DNA from: Rariglobus hedericola
GTDB lineage: Bacteria > Verrucomicrobiota > Verrucomicrobiia > Opitutales > Opitutaceae
Assembly: GCF_007559335.1 (NCBI RefSeq)
Contig: NZ_VMBG01000001.1
Coordinates: 1,612,001-1,676,000, forward strand
DNA: 64,000 nt
Direction: 5' to 3'
In this document: in pieces, positions 18,628 through 26,783 of the stretch
How the letters are laid out: each line of letters opens with the position of its first letter
Position numbering within the stretch: position 1 is the first letter of the stretch
Translations under genes and position numbers: made by a program
Notes under the pieces: generated by a model
The model's input: the letters and a program-made list of their open reading frames with translations, nothing else
Database searches by the model: none
Told to the model about the DNA's origin: nothing

Positions 18628-20273
18628 GGTAATTCGAGAATAAATTCGGCGCCGCCGCCCGCTCGTGGCGAATGACTCAACTCTCCGCCCATCCCGCGTG
18701 CAAGTTGACGCGCGATGCTCAAGCCCAGGCCCGCGCCGTCCCTTTCCCTCGTCAGCGTTTCGTCCACCCGGTGGAATTTATGGAAAATACGACTGCGATG
18801 CTCCGCCGGCACGCCGGGCCCGCGATCACTCACGCGCACCTCCGCGCCACCGCCCGCCCGCATGATCAGTGACACAGTCACTTCGCCTCCATCCGCCGCG
18901 TATTTGCAGGCGTTATCAATGAGGTTGATCACGATCTGTCCGACCGCGTCGCGATCCGTCTTCACCACGCCGCCCGCTTCAGGGAAATCCCTTAGCAACG
19001 TCAACCCCGACTCGGCTACACGGGGCGCATGCATATCGCACAACGCCGCCAACTCCGCCACCAGATCAATCTCTGCAAGTTCGAACCGCTTTTGCCCCTG
19101 CTCCAGCCGGCTGAAATCCAAAACATTGTTCACCAACCGCGCCAACCGCTGCGTCTCGCGTCCGATAGTGCGGAGGTAGTCCTGCCGCTTTCCCTCGTCG
19201 GGCACACGCCCCTGCTCCAGCAATTCCGAATAAAGCCGGATGGTCGTGAGCGGAGTTTTAAATTCGTGGGACACATTCGCGACGAACGAGATTTTTTGCA
19301 CCGCCTCCTCTTCGCTGCGCCGCGCGTGCCGCAATAACAGCGTGCCGCCCACCAGAATCGCCGAGACCAAGGTTCCCGCCAAAACCCCGCTCAACGCCAT
19401 CAAAACTCCGTTGGAAATCTGAGTCGATTCGCTCTCCTCCAAAAACCCCACCACCTCCCACCCCGGCAGCACCGCCTCCGAGACCGGCACAGTGATCAGA
19501 GGCGTGCGTGCCGATACCGCGCGGTCCTGCGAGGACAGCATCTTCTGCGTATACACCGCCCCTCCGATTTCACGCAGTTCGTAAATTTCACCCGGTTCGC
19601 GATCCGCCGGAAGCACATCCCCGAGACGCGCCGCGATCTGCGAAAGCTCCACCTCGACGCCGATCACCCGCCCAAACGTCAACCGTCGCCAGCCGATCAA
19701 GTGCAAGCTCCCGCCACTCTCACGCGACGGCACCCAGCCGGTCCGCTGCGGAGAACCCACCGCCCCACCCTTGAGTTTGGCGGTTACATTGAATTCGTTG
19801 CGCAATGCGTTCACTTGAGACGCGTTTGAACCCGACCAGTCTTGTTGCGCAACAGGAGCGGCGGCCTGCGACGATGTTTGATTCTTGGCAGCCTCCAACT
19901 CGATCAAACGCGCCATCCTTTCTTTTTCCTCACCCGTGGACGTGTGATTGATGGTCGCTTTAACCAACGGGTTCGTGCGTTTCCATTCGGCAAGATAGCC
20001 GTCCAGCCTGGACTCGTCTTCGGGTGCTTCGAGCAGCGTCGCCATCAACCCGCTCTGCACATCGCCGACCAGCAGCTCCACATTTTCCGCGATGAGCCGC
20101 GCCCGCGCACCGACGGCCGCCTGACGTGTTTCCACCGCCGCGCGCGTCTGCTCATCCAGCCGCGCCTGTTCACGCCCCAACAACCACAACACGCCGCCGC
20201 CCACCGCCAGCGTCGGCAGCAGGAGAAGCACCCAGTAAAGCAGCACGCGCCGCGAGCCGGAGGTCATAGGCAT
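18624..20273 (-). CDS. Sensor histidine kinase
   Basis: Membrane kinase of 549 aa. A transmembrane helix near the N-terminus (VLLYWVLLLLPTLAVGGGVL) and another around residue 300 (GVLAGTLVSAILVGGTLLL) enclose a large periplasmic sensor without a recognised domain. No HAMP is apparent; the second helix is followed almost directly by HisKA (FVANVSHEFKTPLTTIRLYS) and the ATPase domain (RVSDRGPGVP, GAGLGLSIARQLARGMGG). I use the ATG at 20273; a TTG at 20303 also opens the frame. It is the second-last gene of the run that begins with the Wzz-like genes. Confidence 0.92.
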   Translation of the reverse strand: MPMTSGSRRVLLYWVLLLLPTLAVGGGVLWLLGREQARLDEQTRAAVETRQAAVGARARLIAENVELLVGDVQSGLMATLLEAPEDESRLDGYLAEWKRTNPLVKATINHTSTGEEKERMARLIELEAAKNQTSSQAAAPVAQQDWSGSNASQVNALRNEFNVTAKLKGGAVGSPQRTGWVPSRESGGSLHLIGWRRLTFGRVIGVEVELSQIAARLGDVLPADREPGEIYELREIGGAVYTQKMLSSQDRAVSARTPLITVPVSEAVLPGWEVVGFLEESESTQISNGVLMALSGVLAGTLVSAILVGGTLLLRHARRSEEEAVQKISFVANVSHEFKTPLTTIRLYSELLEQGRVPDEGKRQDYLRTIGRETQRLARLVNNVLDFSRLEQGQKRFELAEIDLVAELAALCDMHAPRVAESGLTLLRDFPEAGGVVKTDRDAVGQIVINLIDNACKYAADGGEVTVSLIMRAGGGAEVRVSDRGPGVPAEHRSRIFHKFHRVDETLTRERDGAGLGLSIARQLARGMGGELSHSPRAGGGAEFILELP

Positions 20274-20277
20274 GGGA

Positions 20278-20355
20278 TTACGGGGTGTTCTCCGACAACA
20301 CAACGCCGAGCTGACGCGCCCGTTCGCGATAAGGGAGCAAGTCGCGGTCGTTCAT
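20278..20355 (-). CDS. Possible 25-codon ORF between Wzz-like gene and kinase
   Basis: An ATG overlaps the stop of the Wzz-like gene (ATGA at 20352-20355) and runs 25 codons to a TAA, ending 4 bases before the kinase ATG. The product would be MNDRDLLPYRERARQLG followed by 8 residues. The tight packing on both sides suggests it is translated, perhaps only to couple the genes, but length gives no statistical support. It is not in the kinase frame. Confidence 0.3.
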   Translation of the reverse strand: MNDRDLLPYRERARQLGVVLSENTP

Positions 20356-21290
20356 ACCTGACACGCCGCAGTCTTTTCGGAAACAGCCCTGCGTTTGAAT
20401 ATGACGGCAGCAAGCACGCCTGTCATGACCGCAATCGCCGCACCCCACGCCGCGGTGACGATCAACGGTGCCAGCAGATATTCACCTTCGTCGGGAGTCG
20501 TCGGCAACAGGCTGATTCGCCAAGCGTCCGCCTCATACTTTTCCAATGCCTGCATACGGGCGATTCGGTCAAAATTCATTTTGTCCATCTTATACAAACC
20601 CTTCTCCTCATCTGCATTTTTGACCAACACCTGATATTGTTTATCCTTTTCCAGTTCATCGCCTCTCAATTCCGATCGACTTTCTCGATAAGTAACGACC
20701 GCACGCTCGCAGTTCTGAACCTGCTGCTCCATCTCCTCCACCCGCTTTTGATAATAAGCGATATCTGCGTCAGAAATTCGCCCACTTGCATTGGAAGCCA
20801 CGGCCTCTTGCAGAAAAAAATCAACGATTCGCGTAGCTAGATAGCGGTCGGGGTGACGGTAACGTATCTCCACCGTCCTCGTCTTTGAGTCGATTACCAG
20901 AATCCGGTTGGCCAAAATCCGTCGATTAATGAAATCGTCTGAATCATCCGCCAATCCATAAGGCCAAAAAAAAGCCTTCCGATCTTCGACCGAAAAACGG
21001 TCGATCACGAGTGATTGCATTTTTCTCGAATTCAAAACCGCGTGTGCCGTGTCTATGTTTGCCCTACTTCTATCAACGAAGAATGAAAAGACGGTGGGCA
21101 CCATGTCCACATGATCCCGAATCTGTGTTCTAGGAATCTCCAGTGCCCCACGGGCTTCATACAAACGCGTCTGTCCCGAAACATAGATCGCGGTGGCGAT
21201 CATGATGACGAAGAAAACCCACCCGAAGATATGCCAATCAAATCGGATCACCCAGTAGCGCATCGAAAGGGGTATCGAATTGATCTTCAT
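20352..21290 (-). CDS. Wzz-like membrane protein (chain-length determinant type)
   Basis: Protein of 312 aa with a helix near the N-terminus (HIFGWVFFVIMIATAIYV), a large periplasmic part with the Wzz-like HPDRYLATRIVDFFLQEAV segment, a coiled coil (about 175-215), and a C-terminal helix (AAWGAAIAVMTGVLAAVIF). A proline-rich stretch (LLPTTPDEGEYLLAP) precedes the last helix, as in polysaccharide co-polymerases. No glycosyltransferase, polymerase or kinase domain is nearby, so its role in polysaccharide length control is only inferred. Its ATG overlaps the rhodanese gene stop. Confidence 0.8.
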   Translation of the reverse strand: MKINSIPLSMRYWVIRFDWHIFGWVFFVIMIATAIYVSGQTRLYEARGALEIPRTQIRDHVDMVPTVFSFFVDRSRANIDTAHAVLNSRKMQSLVIDRFSVEDRKAFFWPYGLADDSDDFINRRILANRILVIDSKTRTVEIRYRHPDRYLATRIVDFFLQEAVASNASGRISDADIAYYQKRVEEMEQQVQNCERAVVTYRESRSELRGDELEKDKQYQVLVKNADEEKGLYKMDKMNFDRIARMQALEKYEADAWRISLLPTTPDEGEYLLAPLIVTAAWGAAIAVMTGVLAAVIFKRRAVSEKTAACQV

Positions 21291-21835
21291 TTTCCTCCAG
21301 CCGCACGCTCCGCCATTTCAGTGCCGGCCAGCGGCAGCAAGGTGGTCTTCACATCCAACAACGGCCCGAGCTCATAAATATTGGTATAGCCATAAGAGTT
21401 GAGTGTCACGTAGGTGGAGACGTTGAGCGAAGCGGGCGCGATCTTCGACGCCATCGCCACCGGACTGCCGAGAAAGTTGTTGTTACAATAAATCAGCACG
21501 AGCGTGTCCTTGGTCGGAATGATCTTCGCCAACCGCTCCTCAGTGAAATCCGGAAAGGTCAGATTGACCGCGCCGCCGATATGAAGCCGCCCAAACATCG
21601 GTCCGCTGCGGGCGTCGAACAACACGGCACCGGGCTCGCGCATCTTGGCCTGAAACTCCGCCTCGGTCAGCCGACGCTGAGCCCGTATCGGTCCGGTCTT
21701 CAGAACGGCATTTTGAAACGCACTGTAATCGATCAGCGGATTGGAAAGTCCTTTGGATGAGGCGGACTCGTCGGCACAAAACGCCGCGAAGGGAAGGCTA
21801 ACAACACAGGCGAACAGACAGAGGATGTTTTTCAT
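21287..21835 (-). CDS. Secreted rhodanese-like protein
   Basis: Protein of 182 aa with a signal peptide (ILCLFACVVSLPFAAFC). The rhodanese domain has VLFDARSGPMFGRLHIGGAVNL and the active-site cysteine in LVLIYCNNNFLG. It would act in the periplasm on sulfane sulfur or as a cysteine-based binding module. The ATG at 21835 is used because the signal peptide begins there; the frame is open to 21868. It lies between the Wzz-like remnant and the intact Wzz-like gene and overlaps the latter by 4 bases. Confidence 0.88.
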   Translation of the reverse strand: MKNILCLFACVVSLPFAAFCADESASSKGLSNPLIDYSAFQNAVLKTGPIRAQRRLTEAEFQAKMREPGAVLFDARSGPMFGRLHIGGAVNLTFPDFTEERLAKIIPTKDTLVLIYCNNNFLGSPVAMASKIAPASLNVSTYVTLNSYGYTNIYELGPLLDVKTTLLPLAGTEMAERAAGGK

Positions 21836-21939
21836 GGGTAGTAGTGGTTCGCCAGCAGTGAACCACAAATAGCCCCGTCAGTTGTCAGCCGAACATAAGG
21901 AAGTTGTCAGGAGATTGTCAGGCCACACGGGCTCATCAG

Positions 21940-22349
21940 TTAAATCATCGTGGCTTTACGTCGAAAGATTAGAGCCGCCATCAGTCCGGCTAAGGCCGAA
22001 ATCGCCAATCTCCATCGAACAAAACCTAAAATAGAATGCCGCACGTATTCGTCAGGCTTTGCCAACACCGGATGATCCACGACCCGTAAAAGAGGTTTTA
22101 GTGATTCCGCAGACATCGTTTCCTGACGCGCCTTCAAGTTGCCCAAAAACTCCCTGTTCAACGCAAGTCTGCGTTCATACGCCTCAACATCCAAAGGCTG
22201 GTGCGTTTTCGCATTCTTTAACTCCTCCACGTCACGAGCCTGTTGCCCAACACGTATGTTCAACTCCTCGACCCTCTGTGCTATTTCCTGCTCACGCAAC
22301 AGAAGACCCGAAAATCGAAGCGTCGCATAATTTGAGTTAAGCGGAACAT
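21940..22349 (-). pseudogene. Deleted remnant of a third Wzz-like gene
   Basis: An ATG one base after the stop of the upstream Wzz-like gene opens a frame whose first residues (MRRFDFRVF) match the start of the paralogues, but it stops after 22 codons. The continuing homology is in another frame: a coiled coil (EIAQRVEELNIRVGQQ), the PDEYVRHSILGFV segment and a final helix (LAISALAGLMAALIFRRK) aligning with the C-termini of both neighbours. The periplasmic domain is missing and the frame is broken. A 119-aa C-terminal piece could still be made from a TTG at 22299. Confidence 0.7.
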
Positions 22350-22350
22350 G

Positions 22351-23241
22351 TCAGTGTGCGTCCGCCCATCCGCGCTTTCGCGTAAAAAAAGTCCTCACTC
22401 CCACCGCCAAAAGCCCGCCAACCACGGCCAGTGCAAATCCCACCGCCAAGCACTTCGCAATGGGTGCGATCAAGTAGTCGGCTTCATCAGGAGGCACTGC
22501 CTTTTTATTAGGACGCCAAAACTCCGTCACCGGGCCCGAGATCATCGAAATATCGCGCATTCTCATGATGAGCTTATCCAGCAAATTTTCCTCATTCGTG
22601 TGCCGTTGCTGCATCGCCTCAAAACCCTGATCCGCAACAAACGCAGCCCCTGTAGTTTTTTCGCTTCTCTCACGGTAGGCCGTCATCGCCTCCGCCAGTT
22701 CTTGCACGTGCCGCTGCTGCGCCTGCACTCGCGGCTTCAGTTCCTCCACCTCCTTCATCGACTCATCAATTCGCTTCCGCGCCTGATAGCCGATCACTTC
22801 ATCCACCAGCACACTCACCACCCGCGCCGCGACCAACCGGTCCGGATGCTGAAACTCAATGGTCAACTCGCCCTTCACCCCATCAAAGGAAACCCGCTGG
22901 TTTGCTCCCATCACCTGCTCGATAAACATCGCCGCCGCCTGCTCCGATTGAGCGGCATAAGGCGCGATGAATCCGGTTCTCTCCTCTTCGCTCATCCGCT
23001 CGATTGCACGACGAATAAGTTCGGGTGATTTGAGCGCCAACCGCAGCTCATTCCAGTCCCATCCTGACAGGCGCGCCTCACGCTCCCCTGTAATTATTGC
23101 ACGATGACATTTCAACGTCCCGATCGCCTCATGCCAACGCGGTTGCCTCACCACATGTATAACTGCCACCACCATAATCGCAGTAAAAACCAGGCCAAAA
23201 ATCCACAGGTCAGACTTAACGAGAGAGTGTAAAAGGTTCAT
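22351..23241 (-). CDS. Wzz-like membrane protein
   Basis: Protein of 296 aa, paralogue of the product of 20352-21290. N-terminal helix LWIFGLVFTAIMVVAVIHV, periplasmic domain with FQHPDRLVAARVVSVLVDEV, a coiled coil around residues 160-195, the pre-helix segment AVPPDEADYLIAP, and C-terminal helix VGFALAVVGGLLAVGV. It is the first gene of the run leading to the two-component system. Its substrate is unknown. The gap to the VWA gene is 66 bases, on the same strand, so partial co-transcription is possible. Confidence 0.8.
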   Translation of the reverse strand: MNLLHSLVKSDLWIFGLVFTAIMVVAVIHVVRQPRWHEAIGTLKCHRAIITGEREARLSGWDWNELRLALKSPELIRRAIERMSEEERTGFIAPYAAQSEQAAAMFIEQVMGANQRVSFDGVKGELTIEFQHPDRLVAARVVSVLVDEVIGYQARKRIDESMKEVEELKPRVQAQQRHVQELAEAMTAYRERSEKTTGAAFVADQGFEAMQQRHTNEENLLDKLIMRMRDISMISGPVTEFWRPNKKAVPPDEADYLIAPIAKCLAVGFALAVVGGLLAVGVRTFFTRKRGWADAH

Positions 23242-23307
23242 AGAATAAGCCCCGACAGGGCACCAATCAGTGAACCTTAAAAAACGCCGCCGGTTGTCAG
23301 CGGCGCG

Positions 23308-24492
23308 TCATGGAGTTGTCAGAGATTTGTCAGCCGAGGCCAGTTTGATACCGTGCTGTGCCGCCCATTGGCCGAGTTCCCGCTTCGCGAGCGCGGCGGC
23401 CATCAACGCAGGGAAATGATCCGGCGTGCAGGCGAACACCGGCACTCCCAACGCCGCATACGCTGCCGCATTTCTCGCGTCATACGAGGGACGTCCATCG
23501 TCGCTCAACGCCAGTAGCGCGATCATGCGCACACCCGCCAGCACAAGTCGGGCGACCGTCTTGATCATCTGCGCTTGATTGCCGCCTTCAAACAAATCGC
23601 TAACCAGCACGAGCACCGTGTCGGCCGGACGCGTCATCAGACCTTCGCAATACACAAGCGCACGGTGGATGTCCGTGCCACCACCCAACTGGGCACCGAA
23701 GAGTAGATCAACCGGATCGCGAAGATCGGCGGTCAGATCCACCACCGCTGTATCAAACACCACCATGCGCGTGCTCACTGCGGGCAACGACGCCAGCACC
23801 GCGCCGAAGATCGATGAATACACCACCGACGTCGCCATCGATCCGCTTTGATCCACACACAGGATAACATCCCGCAAAGAGGCGCGCTTCCTCCCGTAAC
23901 CGATCAGCTTCTCCGGAATGATCGTGCGCTGTGCCGGTTGATAATGACGCAGGTTCGCCTGAATCGTCCTCGCCCAATCGATCTCGCGCAAACGCGGACG
24001 GTTGTTGCGCACATTGCGCGCCAGCGCTCCGCCTACCGCCTGCCTCATCGGCTCGGCCAGCCGGCGCAGGATTTCATCCACGATGCGACCCACCACCAGA
24101 CGAGCGGTCTCCCGCGTCTTTTCCGGCATGGCACGATTGAGCGAGATAAGGGTCGCCGCCAGGTGCACGTCGGGCTCCGCGGCTGAAAGCATCTCCGGCT
24201 CAAGCAACAACTGCTTCAAGTCGAGTCGATCCATCGCATCGCGCTGCAGAATACTCACCACGCTGGATGGGAAAAAGCGCCGTATGTCACCCAACCAACG
24301 CGCCACCTGGGGTGCACTGGCCCCGAGCCCGCCCCGCTGCGACTTCGGGTGCTCGCCGGCCTGATACAACGCACCGAGAGCTTCATCCATGCGCGACTCT
24401 TCCAACGAAAGTTCAACCTCCAACGAGGTCGCACTCTCTTCGCCTAGCACCAGCCGCCACCGCCGAGCCTCCTCTGTGTTTAAGGTTTTCAT
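23308..24492 (-). CDS. VWA-domain protein of the MoxR cluster (YehP-like)
   Basis: Protein of 394 aa. The N-terminal ~200 residues are helical; the C-terminal half is a von Willebrand A domain with an intact metal site: DQSGS in ILCVDQSGSMATS, the threonine in GGGTDIHRAL, and the aspartate in LVSDLFEGGN. There is no signal peptide. VWA proteins of this kind are the partners of MoxR ATPases (as in RavA-ViaA or NorQ-NorD). It is the last gene of the six-gene operon, overlapping the DUF5682 gene by 4 bases. From memory it resembles E. coli YehP in size and context; a search would settle this. Confidence 0.9.
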   Translation of the reverse strand: MKTLNTEEARRWRLVLGEESATSLEVELSLEESRMDEALGALYQAGEHPKSQRGGLGASAPQVARWLGDIRRFFPSSVVSILQRDAMDRLDLKQLLLEPEMLSAAEPDVHLAATLISLNRAMPEKTRETARLVVGRIVDEILRRLAEPMRQAVGGALARNVRNNRPRLREIDWARTIQANLRHYQPAQRTIIPEKLIGYGRKRASLRDVILCVDQSGSMATSVVYSSIFGAVLASLPAVSTRMVVFDTAVVDLTADLRDPVDLLFGAQLGGGTDIHRALVYCEGLMTRPADTVLVLVSDLFEGGNQAQMIKTVARLVLAGVRMIALLALSDDGRPSYDARNAAAYAALGVPVFACTPDHFPALMAAALAKRELGQWAAQHGIKLASADKSLTTP

Positions 24493-26783
24493 GATGCGTT
24501 TCGAGAAACTGTGGAAAGTCCGAGCAACCGCGCCGTCATATCCACCGCAGGTCTCGCCCGCGTTTCGTCGAGCACCAGGGTGCCGGCGTCGGCCGCCACG
24601 CGCCCTCCTACCCCACCTGCGCCCAGTTGCGCCACCGACTGCCCGATCTGGCCTCGTTCGGGTCCGGTGAAGCGACTGAAGGTCCGCCGCAACAACGGCA
24701 GCACTGCTTGAAAATAATCCGCCGGCACGCGACTCAACCAGGCATGCAACAAGCCCAGCAGTTCAGGATCGTGCACCAACACTGCCCCGCCGCCGCTCAA
24801 AAACCCGTCCAACCACGCCGCCGCCGCATCGGGCGTCTGGGCCGCCGACAGCGCATGAGAAAGCCGCGTGGCCGCCTCGTCGCCTTCGAGTGCGTCCGCA
24901 TCCCGCTGCATCCGCGTGCAAAGTCCGCGCAGCAACGGATGCGCCGAACCGTGTTCCATGATCCGGCGCGTAACCGCTCTCCACTCCTCCGCCAGCGCGG
25001 CGTCCTCTAGCAGACGAATCGCTTCGTCGTGCCCTCCGATCAACTTCGCAAGCGCCTCCGCCGCCTCATCCGCAAGGCCCGACACGGACGCCGGCAGCTC
25101 CACATGCGCACGGGTCGCCAGACCCGTGACGATGGCCCGCACCTGATTCAAATCCGTCTGCCGCACGCTCCCGTAGCGGGCCAGCCGTGCCAGCGGTGCG
25201 ATGGCGCGAAGCAATCCCGGCGGGTCATCAACCATCGCTGCGGCCGCTTGCACCCGCCCCAAAATGACTTCACCCGCGCCGGGTAACTCCGCCAGCAACG
25301 CGTGCTCCAGTAATGTCACGAGATTCTCCAGCGTCGGATCGGCCGCTGCGGCACGCACCAGCCGGGCTTCGGCGGCGGCAACCAGCGTATTGCCGAACGA
25401 CGATGCATCCACAACCGCGAGCACCATATCCGCCTCCCACTTGAGCGACCATTGCTCTTTAAATGTGCCCTTGCCCCCGCGCGTGTCCGCCTTGCGCCCC
25501 CAGTTGATCTTCACCGCCAGCAGGCGATGCAAAAACACGCTGCGCGCCCGTCCTCCCGGCTCGCGCAGATCGAGTTCCAGTGGAGTCACGCTCGCCGTCG
25601 GTTTCAACCGCAGCGTCTTCTGCTGCCGCTCAATGTCTTCCTGCAAAGGCAGCTGCGCGAGCCCCTCCGGCAGTTCGCCCAACCGCTCGCCAATCAAGAG
25701 CGGTCTTCGCAACAAACTCAGCGCCATCGGATCGCCTTCGCAAAACACCGCGCGCATCGCCTCCAGCGTCTCGGGCAGTCCCGGCTTCGGCCGCCCCCGT
25801 AATCCCGCCAAAGCCTCCGCCAGCCGCACCGCCTCGATGGAGTTCGCACTCGATGCCGACATATCCGCCTCACGCAGCACCCGTGCAGCCTTCGTCATCC
25901 AACGCACCGTCGTATCGCTCCCGCCCTGCCAAAGATGCTCATACCAGCCGGGCGATTCGATGCCCGCTCCATAGCCGCTGGCCGTCGCCAGCCGTTCATA
26001 AGTCCACGGTGCCCACGTCGCGCGCACCTTCGTCTTGGGCAACCCCTTCAACAATGCCGCGTCGTCGGACGCACGCACCGTCCGGCGCAGCGCCGGCACG
26101 TGCCACGCCCCGCAGACGACCGCGATGTTCTGTGCGCCGGATTTTTCCGCCTCGCGGATGCCCCGCCGCATCCACGCCTCGCGCCGTAGGTCGCGCTCCG
26201 ATTCCGGTAATGCCAGCTCGGTGCGCAATGCCGTCAGCGCCTCCGCCACCGCCGCAAACAAATCGCCGTCATGCTCGCGCTCCTCCACGCGATCGTTCCA
26301 CCAACGTTCGCCGTCGCTGTAACCATCCGCCTTGGCCAGCCATTGCAACGGATCATGACGCGCGGAACCCGGCTCCTCCGTTTCCCGAACCTCTGACTCC
26401 GCCTCCTTCGTGTTCTCGGCGTTCGCAGCGGCGGCCGCCTCCGCGCGAGCCTGCTCCTTCGCAGCGTCGATTCCATAATGGTGCGCGCACGGCAGGTCGA
26501 GGAACCGCATCGTGACCGCGTTCGCCGCAGCCCATTTCATCGCCTGCCACTCGGGCGAAAACTCCGCGAAGGGATAAAACGCCGCGCGACGCGGACTCTC
26601 CGCATCGTAAACCAAAATCGCCACCGGCGGCTTCAACGACGCATCGGCCACCGCACCCATTAATTCGTCCGCATCCGGCGGCCCCTCGATCAGGACAAGA
26701 TCGGGCCGCAACGCATCGAGCGACTTCACCAGGCTGCGTGCGCAACCCGGTCCATGGTGACGAATGCCAAAAACCGTCGTCAT
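24489..26783 (-). CDS. DUF5682 protein (YehM-like)
   Basis: Protein of 764 aa. It opens with the family motif FGIRHHGPGCARSL (H9, H10) and IEGPPDADE (E33), and later has VVCGAWHVPAL. This set of motifs resembles the TraB/TIKI/EreA/ChaN group, where such His and Glu residues form a metal or active site; that link is my inference. The rest is largely helical with alanine-rich repeats. No signal peptide is seen. It overlaps both neighbours by 4 bases. Confidence 0.85.
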   Translation of the reverse strand: MTTVFGIRHHGPGCARSLVKSLDALRPDLVLIEGPPDADELMGAVADASLKPPVAILVYDAESPRRAAFYPFAEFSPEWQAMKWAAANAVTMRFLDLPCAHHYGIDAAKEQARAEAAAAANAENTKEAESEVRETEEPGSARHDPLQWLAKADGYSDGERWWNDRVEEREHDGDLFAAVAEALTALRTELALPESERDLRREAWMRRGIREAEKSGAQNIAVVCGAWHVPALRRTVRASDDAALLKGLPKTKVRATWAPWTYERLATASGYGAGIESPGWYEHLWQGGSDTTVRWMTKAARVLREADMSASSANSIEAVRLAEALAGLRGRPKPGLPETLEAMRAVFCEGDPMALSLLRRPLLIGERLGELPEGLAQLPLQEDIERQQKTLRLKPTASVTPLELDLREPGGRARSVFLHRLLAVKINWGRKADTRGGKGTFKEQWSLKWEADMVLAVVDASSFGNTLVAAAEARLVRAAAADPTLENLVTLLEHALLAELPGAGEVILGRVQAAAAMVDDPPGLLRAIAPLARLARYGSVRQTDLNQVRAIVTGLATRAHVELPASVSGLADEAAEALAKLIGGHDEAIRLLEDAALAEEWRAVTRRIMEHGSAHPLLRGLCTRMQRDADALEGDEAATRLSHALSAAQTPDAAAAWLDGFLSGGGAVLVHDPELLGLLHAWLSRVPADYFQAVLPLLRRTFSRFTGPERGQIGQSVAQLGAGGVGGRVAADAGTLVLDETRARPAVDMTARLLGLSTVSRNAS

